Shown: positions 16,760 through 26,165, counted from the stretch's first letter. The stretch: 64,000 bases of DNA from Terriglobia bacterium (GCA_020073565.1 JAIQEY010000001.1:62001-126000), one strand, 5' to 3'. Notes: generated by a model from the sequence alone, not told the origin. A program made the numbers and translations.

Positions 16760-16995
16760 CGGGCAGCTGAGTTTGTCCGGGATTGCTCGTGTACCATCTC
16801 CTGGCTTACGTAAACTGTCCAGATTTTTCTGACAGCCTGGCTTCTCCGTTGTGCACTATTTCCGCCTGCTCTATGCGATCCGAATCGCGGCAAAAACTGA
16901 ATGAACCTGGAACTCCACCCATTTGGGTAACGACAAACACTCTGATATGTTGGCGGTCTCTGGGAGGTGTTGATCTGAGAGATCAAGTTCTGGTC

Positions 16996-18387
16996 ATGCT
17001 CCGCGGCCAAGTCGCTGAGATCATTATTGGATCGGTCTTCGTGTTCATCGGATTAACGGCCTGCTGCATTGCAGCGATTCGCCGACGAAGCGGCATGCGC
17101 ATCTTTTTCTGGCTGGGAATCTGGAGCGCGATGTACGGCGCCGAGCACCTGGGTGAATCGCCGGCTGTCGTAGCGGTGTCGCCGCGCTGGCTTCAGATCA
17201 GCGCTCCATACGCGAACACTGCAATGACGTACCTAGCCGTAGTTGTTGGTTCGCTCTCCTTTCTGGAACTCAGCCTCGGCAAAATGCGGTTCCTCAATCA
17301 GGCGGGTGCATTCGTGGGGTTGGCGATTGCTGTCGCCGGCATTGGCTTCTTTGTGCTTACGGGCTCAAACGACAAGTTGATGCTCTACAACAATCTGCTT
17401 GAGGTCTGCCTACTCCTTGTCCTGATGACTGTCGTTGCAGTGCCGAGATTATCCAGGAAGTACCTCGTTTTGCCCGACCGCGGCGTTCTGGCCACGGGCA
17501 TGCTCGTTTTCACCATTGAAGCCCTTTACGCCAACCTATCGCGCAACCTTGGTTTCGCGACCCCGCGCCTTCTAGACCACCTCGGTTTTGCAATTCTTCT
17601 GTTCTCGTTTGGATATGTCGCCCTGCAGTTGGTCTTTCGCAACGAGCGCCGCTTGCTCTCCGTCGAAAACGAACTCGCCATCGCCCGCGAGATACAGACC
17701 TCAATTCTTCCGGGTTGCGTTCCCGAAATCAACAACCTTTCTATCAGCGCCGCTTACCGCCCTATGACTGCGGTCGCTGGAGATTTCTACGAGTTCATTC
17801 CTATCGACCAGAAGCGGGTTGGCATCCTGGTGGCCGACGTATCCGGTCACGGCGTCCCCGCGGCGCTCATTTCTTCCATGATTAAAGTGGCTATGCAGTC
17901 CGTCGTCACCTTCGCTGATGATCCAGCCCAAGTGCTGCGAGGCTTGAATCGTATTCTCTCGACGGAGTTGCGAGGCCACCTCACTTCCGCAGCGTATCTG
18001 TGGATAGATACAGAGAGCCAAAGTGCGCGCTACTCGGCCGCGGGGCACCCGCCGTTGCTGTTCTGGAGGAACACGCGCAGCGAACTGCAGCGCATTGAGA
18101 GCAACGGCCTGCTGTTCGGAGTCACAAACGACTCGGAATTTCCTGTGCGCAATCTGGCAATTGAGTCTCGCGACCGGTTCCTGATGTATACCGACGGGAT
18201 GGTGGAACCCGAGGGTGCCCGGGGCGAATCATTCGGGGATCGACAGCTTGAACAAGTGGTCCGTAATAACCGATCGCAGCCAGCGTCCGAGTTGTCGCGG
18301 CAACTGCTCTCCGAACTCCAGAACTGGCAGCGGGCATCAATGACCCAGCAGGACGACATTACTCTCATTGTCATTGATGTTCTTTAG
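16996..18387 (+). CDS. membrane-bound SpoIIE/RsbU-type serine phosphatase
   Basis: The N-terminal half has about seven hydrophobic helices (from GQVAEIIIGSVFVFIGLTAC onward, ~residues 5-215), a 7TM-type sensor region. A helical linker VENELAIAREIQTSILP leads into a PP2C-like domain (~240-463) with the metal-binding motifs AVAGDFYEF, LVADVSGHGVPAALISSMIK, AGHPPLLFW and DRFLMYTDGMVEP. Such phosphatases act on anti-anti-sigma factors (STAS proteins). No STAS or RsbW partner is encoded in the window, so the target is unknown. The ATG at 16996 is taken because the sequence up to 16783 looks non-coding, though the true start is uncertain. It ends convergently to flgL. Confidence 0.85.
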   Translation: MLRGQVAEIIIGSVFVFIGLTACCIAAIRRRSGMRIFFWLGIWSAMYGAEHLGESPAVVAVSPRWLQISAPYANTAMTYLAVVVGSLSFLELSLGKMRFLNQAGAFVGLAIAVAGIGFFVLTGSNDKLMLYNNLLEVCLLLVLMTVVAVPRLSRKYLVLPDRGVLATGMLVFTIEALYANLSRNLGFATPRLLDHLGFAILLFSFGYVALQLVFRNERRLLSVENELAIAREIQTSILPGCVPEINNLSISAAYRPMTAVAGDFYEFIPIDQKRVGILVADVSGHGVPAALISSMIKVAMQSVVTFADDPAQVLRGLNRILSTELRGHLTSAAYLWIDTESQSARYSAAGHPPLLFWRNTRSELQRIESNGLLFGVTNDSEFPVRNLAIESRDRFLMYTDGMVEPEGARGESFGDRQLEQVVRNNRSQPASELSRQLLSELQNWQRASMTQQDDITLIVIDVL

Positions 18388-18613
18388 TTGCCCCCGGCGG
18401 CAAATCAACAATCGACTTGGTTTCTGACACCGGCGCACCGAGGCGAAAACCGCTTATGCGGTAGATTGATAGGTTCTTGCTACTGGCCTGGCCAAGCAAG
18501 GGAAAGACGTGGGTGGTACGAGTGTGGCTCGCCGCTCTGCGCAAGGCCATTCGGACGGGCAGCGACTGTCTCTATTGGCCGATTCGGAAGCTCGCTACAC
18601 GCAGCTGAACACC

Positions 18614-19507
18614 TTACTTCAGATAATCGAGCAAGCTCTGCGGAATGACCTTGGCCACCGCGGCCAGCGCCGCGTTGTGAGTGGTCTGGGCTTTCGACAG
18701 ATCGGTCGCCGCCTTGGCCAGGTCGACTCCCACCAGACTATTCTCCTGAGACTGGAGGTTCACCTTCTCCTGTTGCAGAAAAGACTGGTTTGAAGTCAGC
18801 TGATTCACACCGTTTCCGTAGAATACCCGCTGCTGCGACAGGTAATCGAGCGCGCCGCGGATTTGCGTGGTCGCGGTTCCGATAGCCGTGGTATTTCCGC
18901 TCTGCAGGGCAGTGAGAAGTTGTTGCAGCGAGGCCATTACATCGCCTCCGGACCCCTGAAACACCTGCGCGCCAGGCAGGTTCACCTGCAGGCTTCGGCC
19001 CTGCGCAATCTCGACGCTGTTGGTCCCGGCGTTTCCGTTATAGCGGACGCCAGAAGGCTGTGTGGAATCCAGCGTGAACGGCGGTGTCGTGGTCGCTGTG
19101 CCTGCAAAGATGAACGATCCCTTGTAGGAAACATTCGCGAGTTGGACGACCTGGTCGCGGATTCCCTGCACTTGCTGCGCGATCGCTTGCTGATCAGCGG
19201 CTGACAGCGTACCATTCGCGCCCTGAACTCCGAGAGCGATTGCGTGATTCAGCGCGGTCACCACCGAACTCAGAGTCGAATCTGCCGTTTGCAACAGTCC
19301 TTCCAGGCTGCTCGAGCTCTGAATGTACTGATCAGTCTGCTGCTGTGCCGCCTGGTTCTGCACGTCGGCAGCCGCGGCAGCCGGGTCATCGGAAGGCATG
19401 TTGACGCGCCGGCCAGTAGAAATCTGCTGAAGCGCGGTATCCACCTGGCTTTGGCTTTGCCAAAGATTGGTGAGAATATCAGCCGTGAAATCCGGATTCA
19501 CTCGCAT
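18614..19507 (-). CDS. flgL: flagellar hook-filament junction protein FlgL (HAP3)
   Basis: A 297-residue FlgL that joins hook and filament. It has flagellin-like ends: N-terminal TADILTNLWQSQSQVDTALQ plus QISTGRRVNMPSDDP, and C-terminal QSQENSLVGVDLAKAATDLS ending LLDYLK. The central part is a compact beta region. It lies 22 bp downstream of flgK as the last gene of flgM-flgN-flgK-flgL and converges with the phosphatase gene. Confidence 0.95.
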   Translation of the reverse strand: MRVNPDFTADILTNLWQSQSQVDTALQQISTGRRVNMPSDDPAAAAADVQNQAAQQQTDQYIQSSSSLEGLLQTADSTLSSVVTALNHAIALGVQGANGTLSAADQQAIAQQVQGIRDQVVQLANVSYKGSFIFAGTATTTPPFTLDSTQPSGVRYNGNAGTNSVEIAQGRSLQVNLPGAQVFQGSGGDVMASLQQLLTALQSGNTTAIGTATTQIRGALDYLSQQRVFYGNGVNQLTSNQSFLQQEKVNLQSQENSLVGVDLAKAATDLSKAQTTHNAALAAVAKVIPQSLLDYLK

Positions 19508-19529
19508 AGGTTTCGAGCGCTTGCGGCGC

Positions 19530-20891
19530 TTATGCTCCCATCTGCAAAACGGTCTGCATCAGTTGATCCACTGTGGTCACAACCCTGGCAGCGGCCTGGT
19601 AAGCGCGCTGATAAGTGATGAGGTTCGTGGTCTCTTCGTCAATCGAGACGCCCGAGATCGCTCCGCGCTGGTCATTCAGCTGGTTCAAGCTTACGGTGCT
19701 GGCATTAACCTCAGCCTTCGCCTGCAAAGTAGAATCACCCGCTTGCGCAACCAGATTGGCATAGGTATCGACTGGATTCGATCCGGACGGGAGCGCCTGG
19801 GTTCCGACCGCCGTGAGGTTGGCAAGGTTCCCGTTGCTACCCGGTGATCCGTCGGAACTCGCGGCGATTAAATTGGGATCACTGATTGCCACGGTCAAGG
19901 TTGAGGCTGCGCCGGCGCCAGACGTGAACGAGAAGAGTGCTTGCCCTTGCGCTCCGTTCAAGTCGTAGCCGTTTTGTTGGGCGCCATTGACGGCACTCGC
20001 GAATTGACTGGCCAGATCATCAATCTGACTGAGGAGTCCGGGGATGGCCTGGTCGCGAACCTGCAGAGTCCCCGCCAGTTGCCCGCCCTTGAAGGTTCCA
20101 GTAATGTCCTGTCCCTGTGAGTAGATATGTTGTATGCCCGCGGAATTGGGCGAGGCCTGCAGCGCGAAACTCTGGCCGCCCACGACCAGCGCAGTTCCGT
20201 TGCCGGTAGTAATCGACAGGCCTTGTTCCGTTTGAATCAGGGAAACATCGGTCAATTGCGAAAGCTGATGGATAAGGCTGTTTTCCTGATCCATCAGCAC
20301 ACCAGGATCCTGGCCCAGTCTTTGCATCTCGCCGACTTGCTCATTCAGCTTCGCGATCTGCTGGGTGAGGCTATTCACTTGGGATACCGTCTGCGCAACC
20401 GACTGGTCCAGCCCGGAACGGATTGTGTTCAGGTTCGCTTCGGTCTGCTGGAATGAACTCGCCAGGTTCCGGGCAGCGGTGAGTACTGCCTGCCGCTGAG
20501 GAATGTTCGTCGGATCGGTGGAAAGCTGGTTCAGGCTATTGAAGAAGGCGGTGAAATTTGCGGCAATGCCTTGGGTAGAATTAGAAAACAGGGCCTGCAC
20601 CTGCTGCAACGCGTTGTACTGAGCTTGAGCGCTTCCCTGCTGTTGCATCTCCTGCGCGATGCGAAACTCGAGTACTTGGTCGCGAATGCTACGGACCTGC
20701 TGCAGAACGACGCCGCTCCCGTAGTTGATATTGCCGTCCTGAACCGGGACGCCCTCGGTGAGTACCGCCTGCTCGCGGCTGTAACCCGGCGTGCTGGCAT
20801 TCGCGATGTTATTACTGGTGACGTCCAGTGCTGCCTGGTTGGCCAGGAGGGACTGGGCCGCCATCCACATTGTTGCCGTCAAGCCGGGCAT
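19530..20891 (-). CDS. flgK: flagellar hook-associated protein FlgK (HAP1)
   Basis: FlgK forms the first junction ring above the hook. The 453-residue protein begins MPGLTATMWMAAQSLLANQA with the rod-type motif ALDVTSNNIANASTPGYSRE (about 19-38) and ends SIDEETTNLITYQRAYQAAA with VVTTVDQLMQTVLQMGA, the standard C-terminal coiled coil. It is preceded by flgN, its likely chaperone gene, 4 bp upstream, and is probably expressed from the flgM FliA promoter. Confidence 0.97.
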   Translation of the reverse strand: MPGLTATMWMAAQSLLANQAALDVTSNNIANASTPGYSREQAVLTEGVPVQDGNINYGSGVVLQQVRSIRDQVLEFRIAQEMQQQGSAQAQYNALQQVQALFSNSTQGIAANFTAFFNSLNQLSTDPTNIPQRQAVLTAARNLASSFQQTEANLNTIRSGLDQSVAQTVSQVNSLTQQIAKLNEQVGEMQRLGQDPGVLMDQENSLIHQLSQLTDVSLIQTEQGLSITTGNGTALVVGGQSFALQASPNSAGIQHIYSQGQDITGTFKGGQLAGTLQVRDQAIPGLLSQIDDLASQFASAVNGAQQNGYDLNGAQGQALFSFTSGAGAASTLTVAISDPNLIAASSDGSPGSNGNLANLTAVGTQALPSGSNPVDTYANLVAQAGDSTLQAKAEVNASTVSLNQLNDQRGAISGVSIDEETTNLITYQRAYQAAARVVTTVDQLMQTVLQMGA

Positions 20892-20895
20892 ATCG

Positions 20896-21348
20896 TCATC
20901 CCTCGCACGACCACGTGTGATGTTGCGTTACGGCGGGTGCATCCTTCGCATAACCTTGCCCATAGTTGCGATACAAACCGAAGATAAGGCTGGCCGACAC
21001 TTGTGCACGCTTCAACACGGCGGCGTAGACCCGGTTCAGATGGGCCAATGCGGCGGACTCGGTCCGGATCTGCTCGGCGATTGGCGACACTGGCCGCTTC
21101 GCCTTGTGCGACTTTCCGCCATGCGGATGTGGCAGTCCGCGCGTCGCTTCATTCAGAGCCGCGCAAAGGAGTTCCTGCGCAGCGATACTGTCCTGCAATG
21201 CTTGCAGGTTGTTGTGCTCGATGGCCGAGAGGGCGGAAGTGATTTCCCGCGACAGAGCACGCAGCCGCGTAAGATGTTCTTGTTCCGTCACCATCCTGGT
21301 CGATGCAGATTCTGGCATGAGCTTTTTACCGTGGACCGTTTCGTGCAT
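20896..21348 (-). CDS. flgN: FlgN-like flagellar export chaperone
   Basis: The 150-residue helical protein lies between flgM and flgK, the usual place of flgN. FlgN chaperones FlgK and FlgL. The helical pattern EQEHLTRLRALSREITSALS and ALQDSIAAQELLCAALNEAT, with a C-terminal helix ending in GLYRNYGQGYAK, resembles FlgN although sequence conservation in this family is low. An internal start at the methionine 19 (MVTEQEHL) is possible. Confidence 0.8.
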   Translation of the reverse strand: MHETVHGKKLMPESASTRMVTEQEHLTRLRALSREITSALSAIEHNNLQALQDSIAAQELLCAALNEATRGLPHPHGGKSHKAKRPVSPIAEQIRTESAALAHLNRVYAAVLKRAQVSASLIFGLYRNYGQGYAKDAPAVTQHHTWSCEG

Positions 21349-21359
21349 CTACCGGTCGT

Positions 21360-21629
21360 TTACTCGGTCAGCATGGCCGCGGCCGTCGCGTGCGCGTCGA
21401 GCTTATATTCTCCGCTCTTGATCTGCTGCCGAATGCTGTCGATCTTGTCCTGGCGAATCTCGGGTAGCTGCAACGCGCGGCTGGCCAGCGAACTCAGGTG
21501 AACGGTATCGCGCACGACCGTGGCGCGATCGCCAGCCTGGGCCACCGAATTCGGTGAAGCGGTCGAGCCGGCTTTCGCCTTCTCGGTTGAGATCCCCTGT
21601 GGATCGGGCGTATTTAATCCAATTCTCAT
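21360..21629 (-). CDS. flgM: anti-sigma-28 factor FlgM
   Basis: An 89-residue FlgM that holds FliA inactive until the hook is complete and FlgM is exported. The C-terminal FliA-binding part has the family core PEIRQDKIDSIRQQIKSGEY. The N-terminal half is Ser/Ala-rich and disordered. A near-perfect FliA promoter (21663-21690) makes an autoregulatory loop. The Shine-Dalgarno GAGGTAG precedes the ATG. A second flgM at 51864 has the same core but a different N-terminus. Confidence 0.95.
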   Translation of the reverse strand: MRIGLNTPDPQGISTEKAKAGSTASPNSVAQAGDRATVVRDTVHLSSLASRALQLPEIRQDKIDSIRQQIKSGEYKLDAHATAAAMLTE

Positions 21630-21662
21630 GGAACTACCTCTTCGTAAATTTCCGTCGACTGC

Positions 21663-21690
21663 TAATCGGCACTTGCCCCGGAAAACTTTA
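21663..21690 (-). promoter_or_regulatory. FliA promoter of flgM-flgN-flgK-flgL
   Basis: On the minus strand TAAAGTTT (21683-21690), 12-bp spacer, GCCGATTA (21663-21670). The -35 is a perfect match to the FliA consensus. The -10 ends 34 bp before the flgM ATG. Confidence 0.92.
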
Positions 21691-21723
21691 GTAGCAATAC
21701 CGTGGATCGACAGTCTGACGTAA

Positions 21724-22146
21724 CTACTTTGTATTCTCTAATTTAGCGGCGTCCGGAACTGCCGAAGCGTCGCTCGAAGTGCCTTCCCGGCTCGGCCGAG
21801 CAGCCTCCACGGCCTCCAACTGCCGGCGGATCAACGAGGCAATCCCAAATGCGCCTGTCTTGCTTATATCCGCCGCCAGAAACTGGCACGCGATACCCTG
21901 AAACTGGTCGCGCGTGGAATCGCTCTCCTGGTCAGGATTTGTGCCGGGCACGGTGGCGAACGATTTCTCCGCCTTATCAAGCCACTGGCTGATGAGGATG
22001 CTTTCAAAATCCCGGGCTGCTTTGTCGATCTTCGCCGAGCTGTTCTTAGTCTGCGGGTTACGCAGACCGTCGATAGCCCGGTCTACATTTGCCTGCGCGA
22101 GGCTTTGATTGCCAGCAGCCGGTGTCGTAATGCGGAAGTCACCCAT
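21724..22146 (-). CDS. flgJ: rod-binding protein, FlgJ N-terminal domain only
   Basis: The 140-residue protein matches the rod-cap domain of FlgJ: AARDFESILISQWLDKAEKS followed by DQFQGIACQFLAADISKTGA and FGIASLIRRQL. The C-terminal muramidase domain of enteric FlgJ is absent, so another peptidoglycan hydrolase must open the wall for the rod. It begins 3 bp after the flgI stop and is the last gene of the flgF operon. Confidence 0.9.
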   Translation of the reverse strand: MGDFRITTPAAGNQSLAQANVDRAIDGLRNPQTKNSSAKIDKAARDFESILISQWLDKAEKSFATVPGTNPDQESDSTRDQFQGIACQFLAADISKTGAFGIASLIRRQLEAVEAARPSREGTSSDASAVPDAAKLENTK

Positions 22147-22149
22147 TGG

Positions 22150-23322
22150 CTAGAGCACCTCCAGCTCAGCTTGCAATCCGCCTGCGGCTTTGATCGCCTG
22201 CAGAATCGCTACGATGTCCCGCGCCGTGGCGCCCATGGTGTGCAGACCGTTGATGAGTTCTTCCACGCTGGCGCCGGCCTTCAGCTGCAGCGAACGAGCG
22301 GGAGCTTCGTTCGCTCTCACTTCTGTCTGGGGAACCACTTCGGTGTTTCCGTTTTTCGAGAAGGGCGCGGGTTGTGAAACCGAAAATGTGGTCGAGACTT
22401 CGACGGTAAGGTCACCATGCAGAACAGAAACTGCAGAGAGCTTCACGTCGCCTCCCATCACGATCGTGCCCGTGCGCTCGTTCATGACCACCTTAGCTGC
22501 AGGATGGATCGAGATGGTGAGGTTCTGCACCTCTGAGATCAACTCCGGCATCGAGGAGGCGCCCGCTTGCGCGACGTCAATCTGCACACGACGACTGTCC
22601 ATCGGGGAAGCTACCTGTTTCCCGAACTTCGTGTTGATGGCGCCCGCCACATCGCGCGCGGCGGTGAAGTCAGGCTCGCGCAGAGCAAACGAGAGCACTT
22701 TCAACTGAGCCAGGTCGATCGATGCATCCCGTTCAACCACGCCGCCACCAGGCACTCTGCCGACCGTGACGTGGTTCACTTCCTTGGCATTCCCACCGCC
22801 GCCGAAGGTGTAGCCGCCCAGAGTCAACGGCCCTTGCGCCTCGGCATAAACCTGTCCGTCAGCCGCATGGAGCGCGGTCAGCAGCAGGATTCCTCCTTCG
22901 AGGCTCTTCGCATCTCCGATGGACGACACGGTTACATCCATAGTCGTTCCCGGCCGGGAAAAAGGTGCGAGCGACGCCGTCACCATCACCGCCGCGATGT
23001 TGCGTACCTGGATAGAGGTTGCTGGGATCTGAACTCCCAGTCGCTGCATCTCGTTCGCCAGGGTTTGGTTAGTGAACTTCGTCTGCTGACTGTCCCCCGT
23101 TCGCTTGAGCCCGACCACTACTCCGTACCCGATGAGAGCATTTTCGCGGACGCCCTCGATGGTTGCGATATCGCGAATCAATACACGCCGGCTTTCGTCG
23201 GATTCCGCGGCCGCGGCAGTCAGAGAAAACAAAACGGGAAACAGAACGGCAACAAGCCGGGCAAGTCCCAGGCTAGCCCGCGCGATTCTCCGAGCATGTG
23301 TGCTTAGAACCCGATCAGCCAA
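22150..23322 (-). CDS. flgI: flagellar P-ring protein FlgI
   Basis: The periplasmic P-ring subunit, 390 residues, with an N-terminal signal sequence (RLVAVLFPVLFSLTAAAA, cleavage near residue 40). The mature part has RRVLIRDIATIEGVRENALI and GYGVVVGLKRTGDSQQTKFT, the FlgI signature. MNERTGTIVMGGDVKL and the C-terminal VEELINGLHTMGATARDIVA are further conserved blocks. Its start overlaps the end of flgH by 19 bp. A P-ring confirms a Gram-negative type envelope. Confidence 0.97.
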   Translation of the reverse strand: MADRVLSTHARRIARASLGLARLVAVLFPVLFSLTAAAAESDESRRVLIRDIATIEGVRENALIGYGVVVGLKRTGDSQQTKFTNQTLANEMQRLGVQIPATSIQVRNIAAVMVTASLAPFSRPGTTMDVTVSSIGDAKSLEGGILLLTALHAADGQVYAEAQGPLTLGGYTFGGGGNAKEVNHVTVGRVPGGGVVERDASIDLAQLKVLSFALREPDFTAARDVAGAINTKFGKQVASPMDSRRVQIDVAQAGASSMPELISEVQNLTISIHPAAKVVMNERTGTIVMGGDVKLSAVSVLHGDLTVEVSTTFSVSQPAPFSKNGNTEVVPQTEVRANEAPARSLQLKAGASVEELINGLHTMGATARDIVAILQAIKAAGGLQAELEVL

Positions 23323-24020
23323 AGCAGCCCCCGGATGGCGGGATTGGTGCGCCGGATTCCATCCGACACTGTACCCTTCCCCTTCATTTCAAGCTCGAGA
23401 TTCGACAACGCTGTGGACAGAGCCGTGTTGTTGGGTCCCACGTCACCGGGCCGGAGCACTCCCCGGACAATAATCGTGTCGTGCTGGCTGTTAATAAGGA
23501 TGTGACGCTCTGCCTCCACGACCATGTTCCCGTTAGGCAACACCGCAATGACGCGAGCAGCAAGCTTCGTGGTGACGTCAGACCCAGCCGATGTCTCGCC
23601 CTGGCCCTTCAGGGTCGTGGCAGAGTTCGAGGCGAAGAGAGGATTCACGTTCCCAGTCGCCAACGCCCCTGGCAGGCCCGTAATTGCGGAGCTAGTCTGG
23701 AACGCTCGCTGGGAGTTGACGTCGCCGGTTGATTTCGCTGCGGTCTGGTCAAAGACCACGAGTGTGACGAGGTCACCAACGGTTCTAGCTTTGTAGTCCG
23801 TGGCCATGTCGGACAGGCCCGCGCTGGGGACATACAGGCTGCCCAGAGTGGTGGAGACTGGAGCTGGAGACTGTTGTTGCACCCGGCTGATGTAGTCGGC
23901 TCGTATCTGCTCAGAAGTCTGTGTCGACTTGCTTCGGGCAAGTGCCCAGGGCGTTGTGATGGCCCATAGAATCGCCACACCCAGAGCGACCATCAGGCGG
24001 GTTCGAGCAACCACGCGCAT
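23304..24020 (-). CDS. flgH: flagellar L-ring protein FlgH, without lipobox cysteine
   Basis: The L-ring subunit, 238 residues. GSLYVPSAGLSDMATDYKAR and VGDLVTLVVFDQTAAKS, and the C-terminal VVEAERHILINSQHDTIIVR, VLRPGDV and IRGLLWLIGF, are FlgH signatures. Normal FlgH is a lipoprotein, but this sequence contains no cysteine. The N-terminus has an ordinary signal peptide (MVALGVAILWAITTPWALA). The ATG at 24020 is preferred over a GTG at 24038 because AGGGGA lies 7 bp before it. Confidence 0.93.
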   Translation of the reverse strand: MRVVARTRLMVALGVAILWAITTPWALARSKSTQTSEQIRADYISRVQQQSPAPVSTTLGSLYVPSAGLSDMATDYKARTVGDLVTLVVFDQTAAKSTGDVNSQRAFQTSSAITGLPGALATGNVNPLFASNSATTLKGQGETSAGSDVTTKLAARVIAVLPNGNMVVEAERHILINSQHDTIIVRGVLRPGDVGPNNTALSTALSNLELEMKGKGTVSDGIRRTNPAIRGLLWLIGF

Positions 24021-24034
24021 CTCGTAGTCCCCTT

Positions 24035-24604
24035 TCACAAACTGCCCCTCAAAGTTCCCGGTGCAATAACCTCTGCCCGGTAAAACTGCTTGCGATCAGT
24101 ACTCGCCACCCGAATTCTCTGGCCGCGTACGCCGCTCTGAAGACAGATCACGGGCATGCTGATGCGTAAGTCCGCCTTCTCCAAAATGAGCGTCGCATGA
24201 TCGCCACCCCGAACCAGCGCCCGTATCGATTCCAATCTCGGTCGATCATTGCCAGCGACCAATGGCTTTGCCAGGCTGCCCGATCCTTTCATGTCGTGCA
24301 CGAGCACATAGAATGGAATGCACTCCTGATTGTCCGTGCAACGCACCTTCACCCTCGCCGTCTCGGCGCTCATATTATGAATGCTAACCACTTGCAGATT
24401 CGGATTCTCGCCTGTTGCATTGACGTGCGAGAGGAATTCCAGCTGAGAAGCACCTACCTCCAGGCCAGCCGACGCAAGAGCCGCGACGACAGGTTCCGGC
24501 GACATCGTCATTCGCGTGCTGCGCGTCTGACCAACGGCCACCTGCAACAGGGCCCCACATAGCAGCGCAAACAACGCGACTTTTCCATCCTTACGAGTCA
24601 GCAT
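24035..24604 (-). CDS. flgA: flagellar P-ring assembly chaperone FlgA
   Basis: The 189-residue protein has a signal peptide (FALLCGALLQVAVGQ) and in its C-terminal half an SAF/BAF-like domain (LVRGGDHATLILEKADLRIS, MPVICLQSGVRGQRIRV, QFYRAEVIAPG), typical of FlgA, which aids FlgI assembly in the periplasm. It sits between flgG and flgH as in many flagellar operons. The N-terminal domain is poorly conserved. Confidence 0.87.
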   Translation of the reverse strand: MLTRKDGKVALFALLCGALLQVAVGQTRSTRMTMSPEPVVAALASAGLEVGASQLEFLSHVNATGENPNLQVVSIHNMSAETARVKVRCTDNQECIPFYVLVHDMKGSGSLAKPLVAGNDRPRLESIRALVRGGDHATLILEKADLRISMPVICLQSGVRGQRIRVASTDRKQFYRAEVIAPGTLRGSL

Positions 24605-24615
24605 GAGGTAACCGG

Positions 24616-25407
24616 CTAACGGCCCAAATTGGCTAACTGCTGCAGCATCTGGTCTGCCGAGGTGACGACGCGCGAATTGGCCTCGTAAGAACGCTGCGCA
24701 ACAATGAGATTCACAAACTCCTGAACCACGTCGACGTTGGACTGCTCCAGCATTCCCTGCTGCAACGTGCCTAATCCTTCCGCCGCTCCCGGAGCGCCCA
24801 CGATCGGGTCGCCCGAGGCAGTCGTCGCAAGGTAGAGATTGTTGCCGACACTATTCAAACCGCCCGGATTCGGAAACATCGCCAACTGAATGCTGCCCAC
24901 CTGTTGCGCCGCGGTTTGCCCTGCCTGCGTTACCGACACCGTTCCATCGGCGCCGATCGTGATCGAAGTGGCGTTGGCAGGGACCGTAACACTGGGTTGG
25001 AGCGCGTTCCCATTCGCGGTGACAATGTTTCCCTGCGCATCGAGATGAAACGAACCGGATCTCGTATAAGCGATCTGGCCGTCCGGCAACGTCACCTGGA
25101 AAAAGCCAAGCCCTTGAATGGCCAGGTCCAGGGGATTGTTGGTCGCGCTGAAGTTCCCCTGGGTTTCGACGAGTTCCGACGCCGCCGGCATGGTTCCCAG
25201 GCCGACCTGGAGCCCAGCCGCGATCGTGGTCTGCTGCGTGGCCGCGGCTCCCGGCATGATGATGTTCTGATAAACCAGATCTGAAAATTGCACCCGGCGC
25301 GCGTAGAAGCCAGCGGTGCTGGAGTTCGACAGATTGTTGGCGATCGTGTCGAGATTGAGTTGCTGGGCAGACATTCCACTCGCTGCGGTATAAAGTGCGC
25401 GAAGCAT
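24616..25407 (-). CDS. flgG: flagellar distal rod protein FlgG
   Basis: This 263-residue distal rod protein starts MLRALYTAASGMSAQQLNLD and carries the rod signature TIANNLSNSSTAGFYARRVQ at 21-40. The middle has NNPLDLAIQGLGFFQVTLPD and FHLDAQGNIVTANGNALQPS. The C-terminus SNVDVVQEFVNLIVAQRSYE plus ANSRVVTSADQMLQQLANL is canonical. It follows flgF by 11 bp. Confidence 0.97.
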   Translation of the reverse strand: MLRALYTAASGMSAQQLNLDTIANNLSNSSTAGFYARRVQFSDLVYQNIIMPGAAATQQTTIAAGLQVGLGTMPAASELVETQGNFSATNNPLDLAIQGLGFFQVTLPDGQIAYTRSGSFHLDAQGNIVTANGNALQPSVTVPANATSITIGADGTVSVTQAGQTAAQQVGSIQLAMFPNPGGLNSVGNNLYLATTASGDPIVGAPGAAEGLGTLQQGMLEQSNVDVVQEFVNLIVAQRSYEANSRVVTSADQMLQQLANLGR

Positions 25408-25418
25408 TTCAGGCTCCT

Positions 25419-26165
25419 TTAGCCATTGCTAGAAACTTTTGGCAACTCCTGCGTTGCCACCTGGTTCATGTCGGTGTGAAAGAGCGATAACGCGCGCTGC
25501 ATCAGTTCCGCATAGCGCTGAACCGTAATCAACTCGACTGCGCTGGTGATCGGATTCACGTTCGAGGCTTCCAACACTCCCTGCTGAACGGTAGCCTGGC
25601 TCGCGGACGTCATACTGGCGGCTGGGGCGGAGTAATACGTTTTCCCCAAACTCTCCACGGGCGTTCCCGGCGGGAAATCAACCATCTTGAGTTTGCCCGC
25701 CACCGCTCCGTTGACCGAAATCGTGCCATCGGGACTGACGGTGGCTGGCGAGCCGACGATCTGAATTGGGCCCCGATCGCCGATCACCGCATCTCCGGCG
25801 GAGGTGACCAGCTTCCCATCCGCTGAAACGTGGAAGTTTCCATTGCGGGTGAACACTTGTCCGCCGGCAGTCTGGACCACGAAGAACCCGGAGCCTCGAA
25901 TACCGAGGTCCAGCTCATTCCCTGTGTGCTCCAGCGTGCCTTGCGACAGATCGACCTGACTGCTTCCGAGAACAGAGTAGTTATTGACCGCTTGATTGAG
26001 GTTCGAAAGGGGAAGAGCGGAGAAGTTCGCCAGCATCGACCGAAAGACGCTGTGCTCGGCGCGGTATCCCGGAGTGCTCGTGTTGGCCAGGTTATTCGCA
26101 ACCAGGTCCAAGCCCTGGCTTCGGGCCAACAATGCCGTACATGCCGCATAGAAGCCGCTGTCCAT
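25419..26165 (-). CDS. flgF: flagellar proximal rod protein FlgF
   Basis: The 248-residue rod protein begins MDSGFYAACTALLARSQGLD and has the rod signature LVANNLANTSTPGYRAEHSV. GNELDLGIRGSGFFVVQTAG is the FlgF/FlgG middle block, and the C-terminus ends SAVELITVQRYAELMQRALS. It is the first gene of flgF-G-A-H-I-J, with a strong Shine-Dalgarno (GGAGGAGA) and a sigma-54-type promoter 25-38 bp upstream. Confidence 0.93.
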   Translation of the reverse strand: MDSGFYAACTALLARSQGLDLVANNLANTSTPGYRAEHSVFRSMLANFSALPLSNLNQAVNNYSVLGSSQVDLSQGTLEHTGNELDLGIRGSGFFVVQTAGGQVFTRNGNFHVSADGKLVTSAGDAVIGDRGPIQIVGSPATVSPDGTISVNGAVAGKLKMVDFPPGTPVESLGKTYYSAPAASMTSASQATVQQGVLEASNVNPITSAVELITVQRYAELMQRALSLFHTDMNQVATQELPKVSSNG

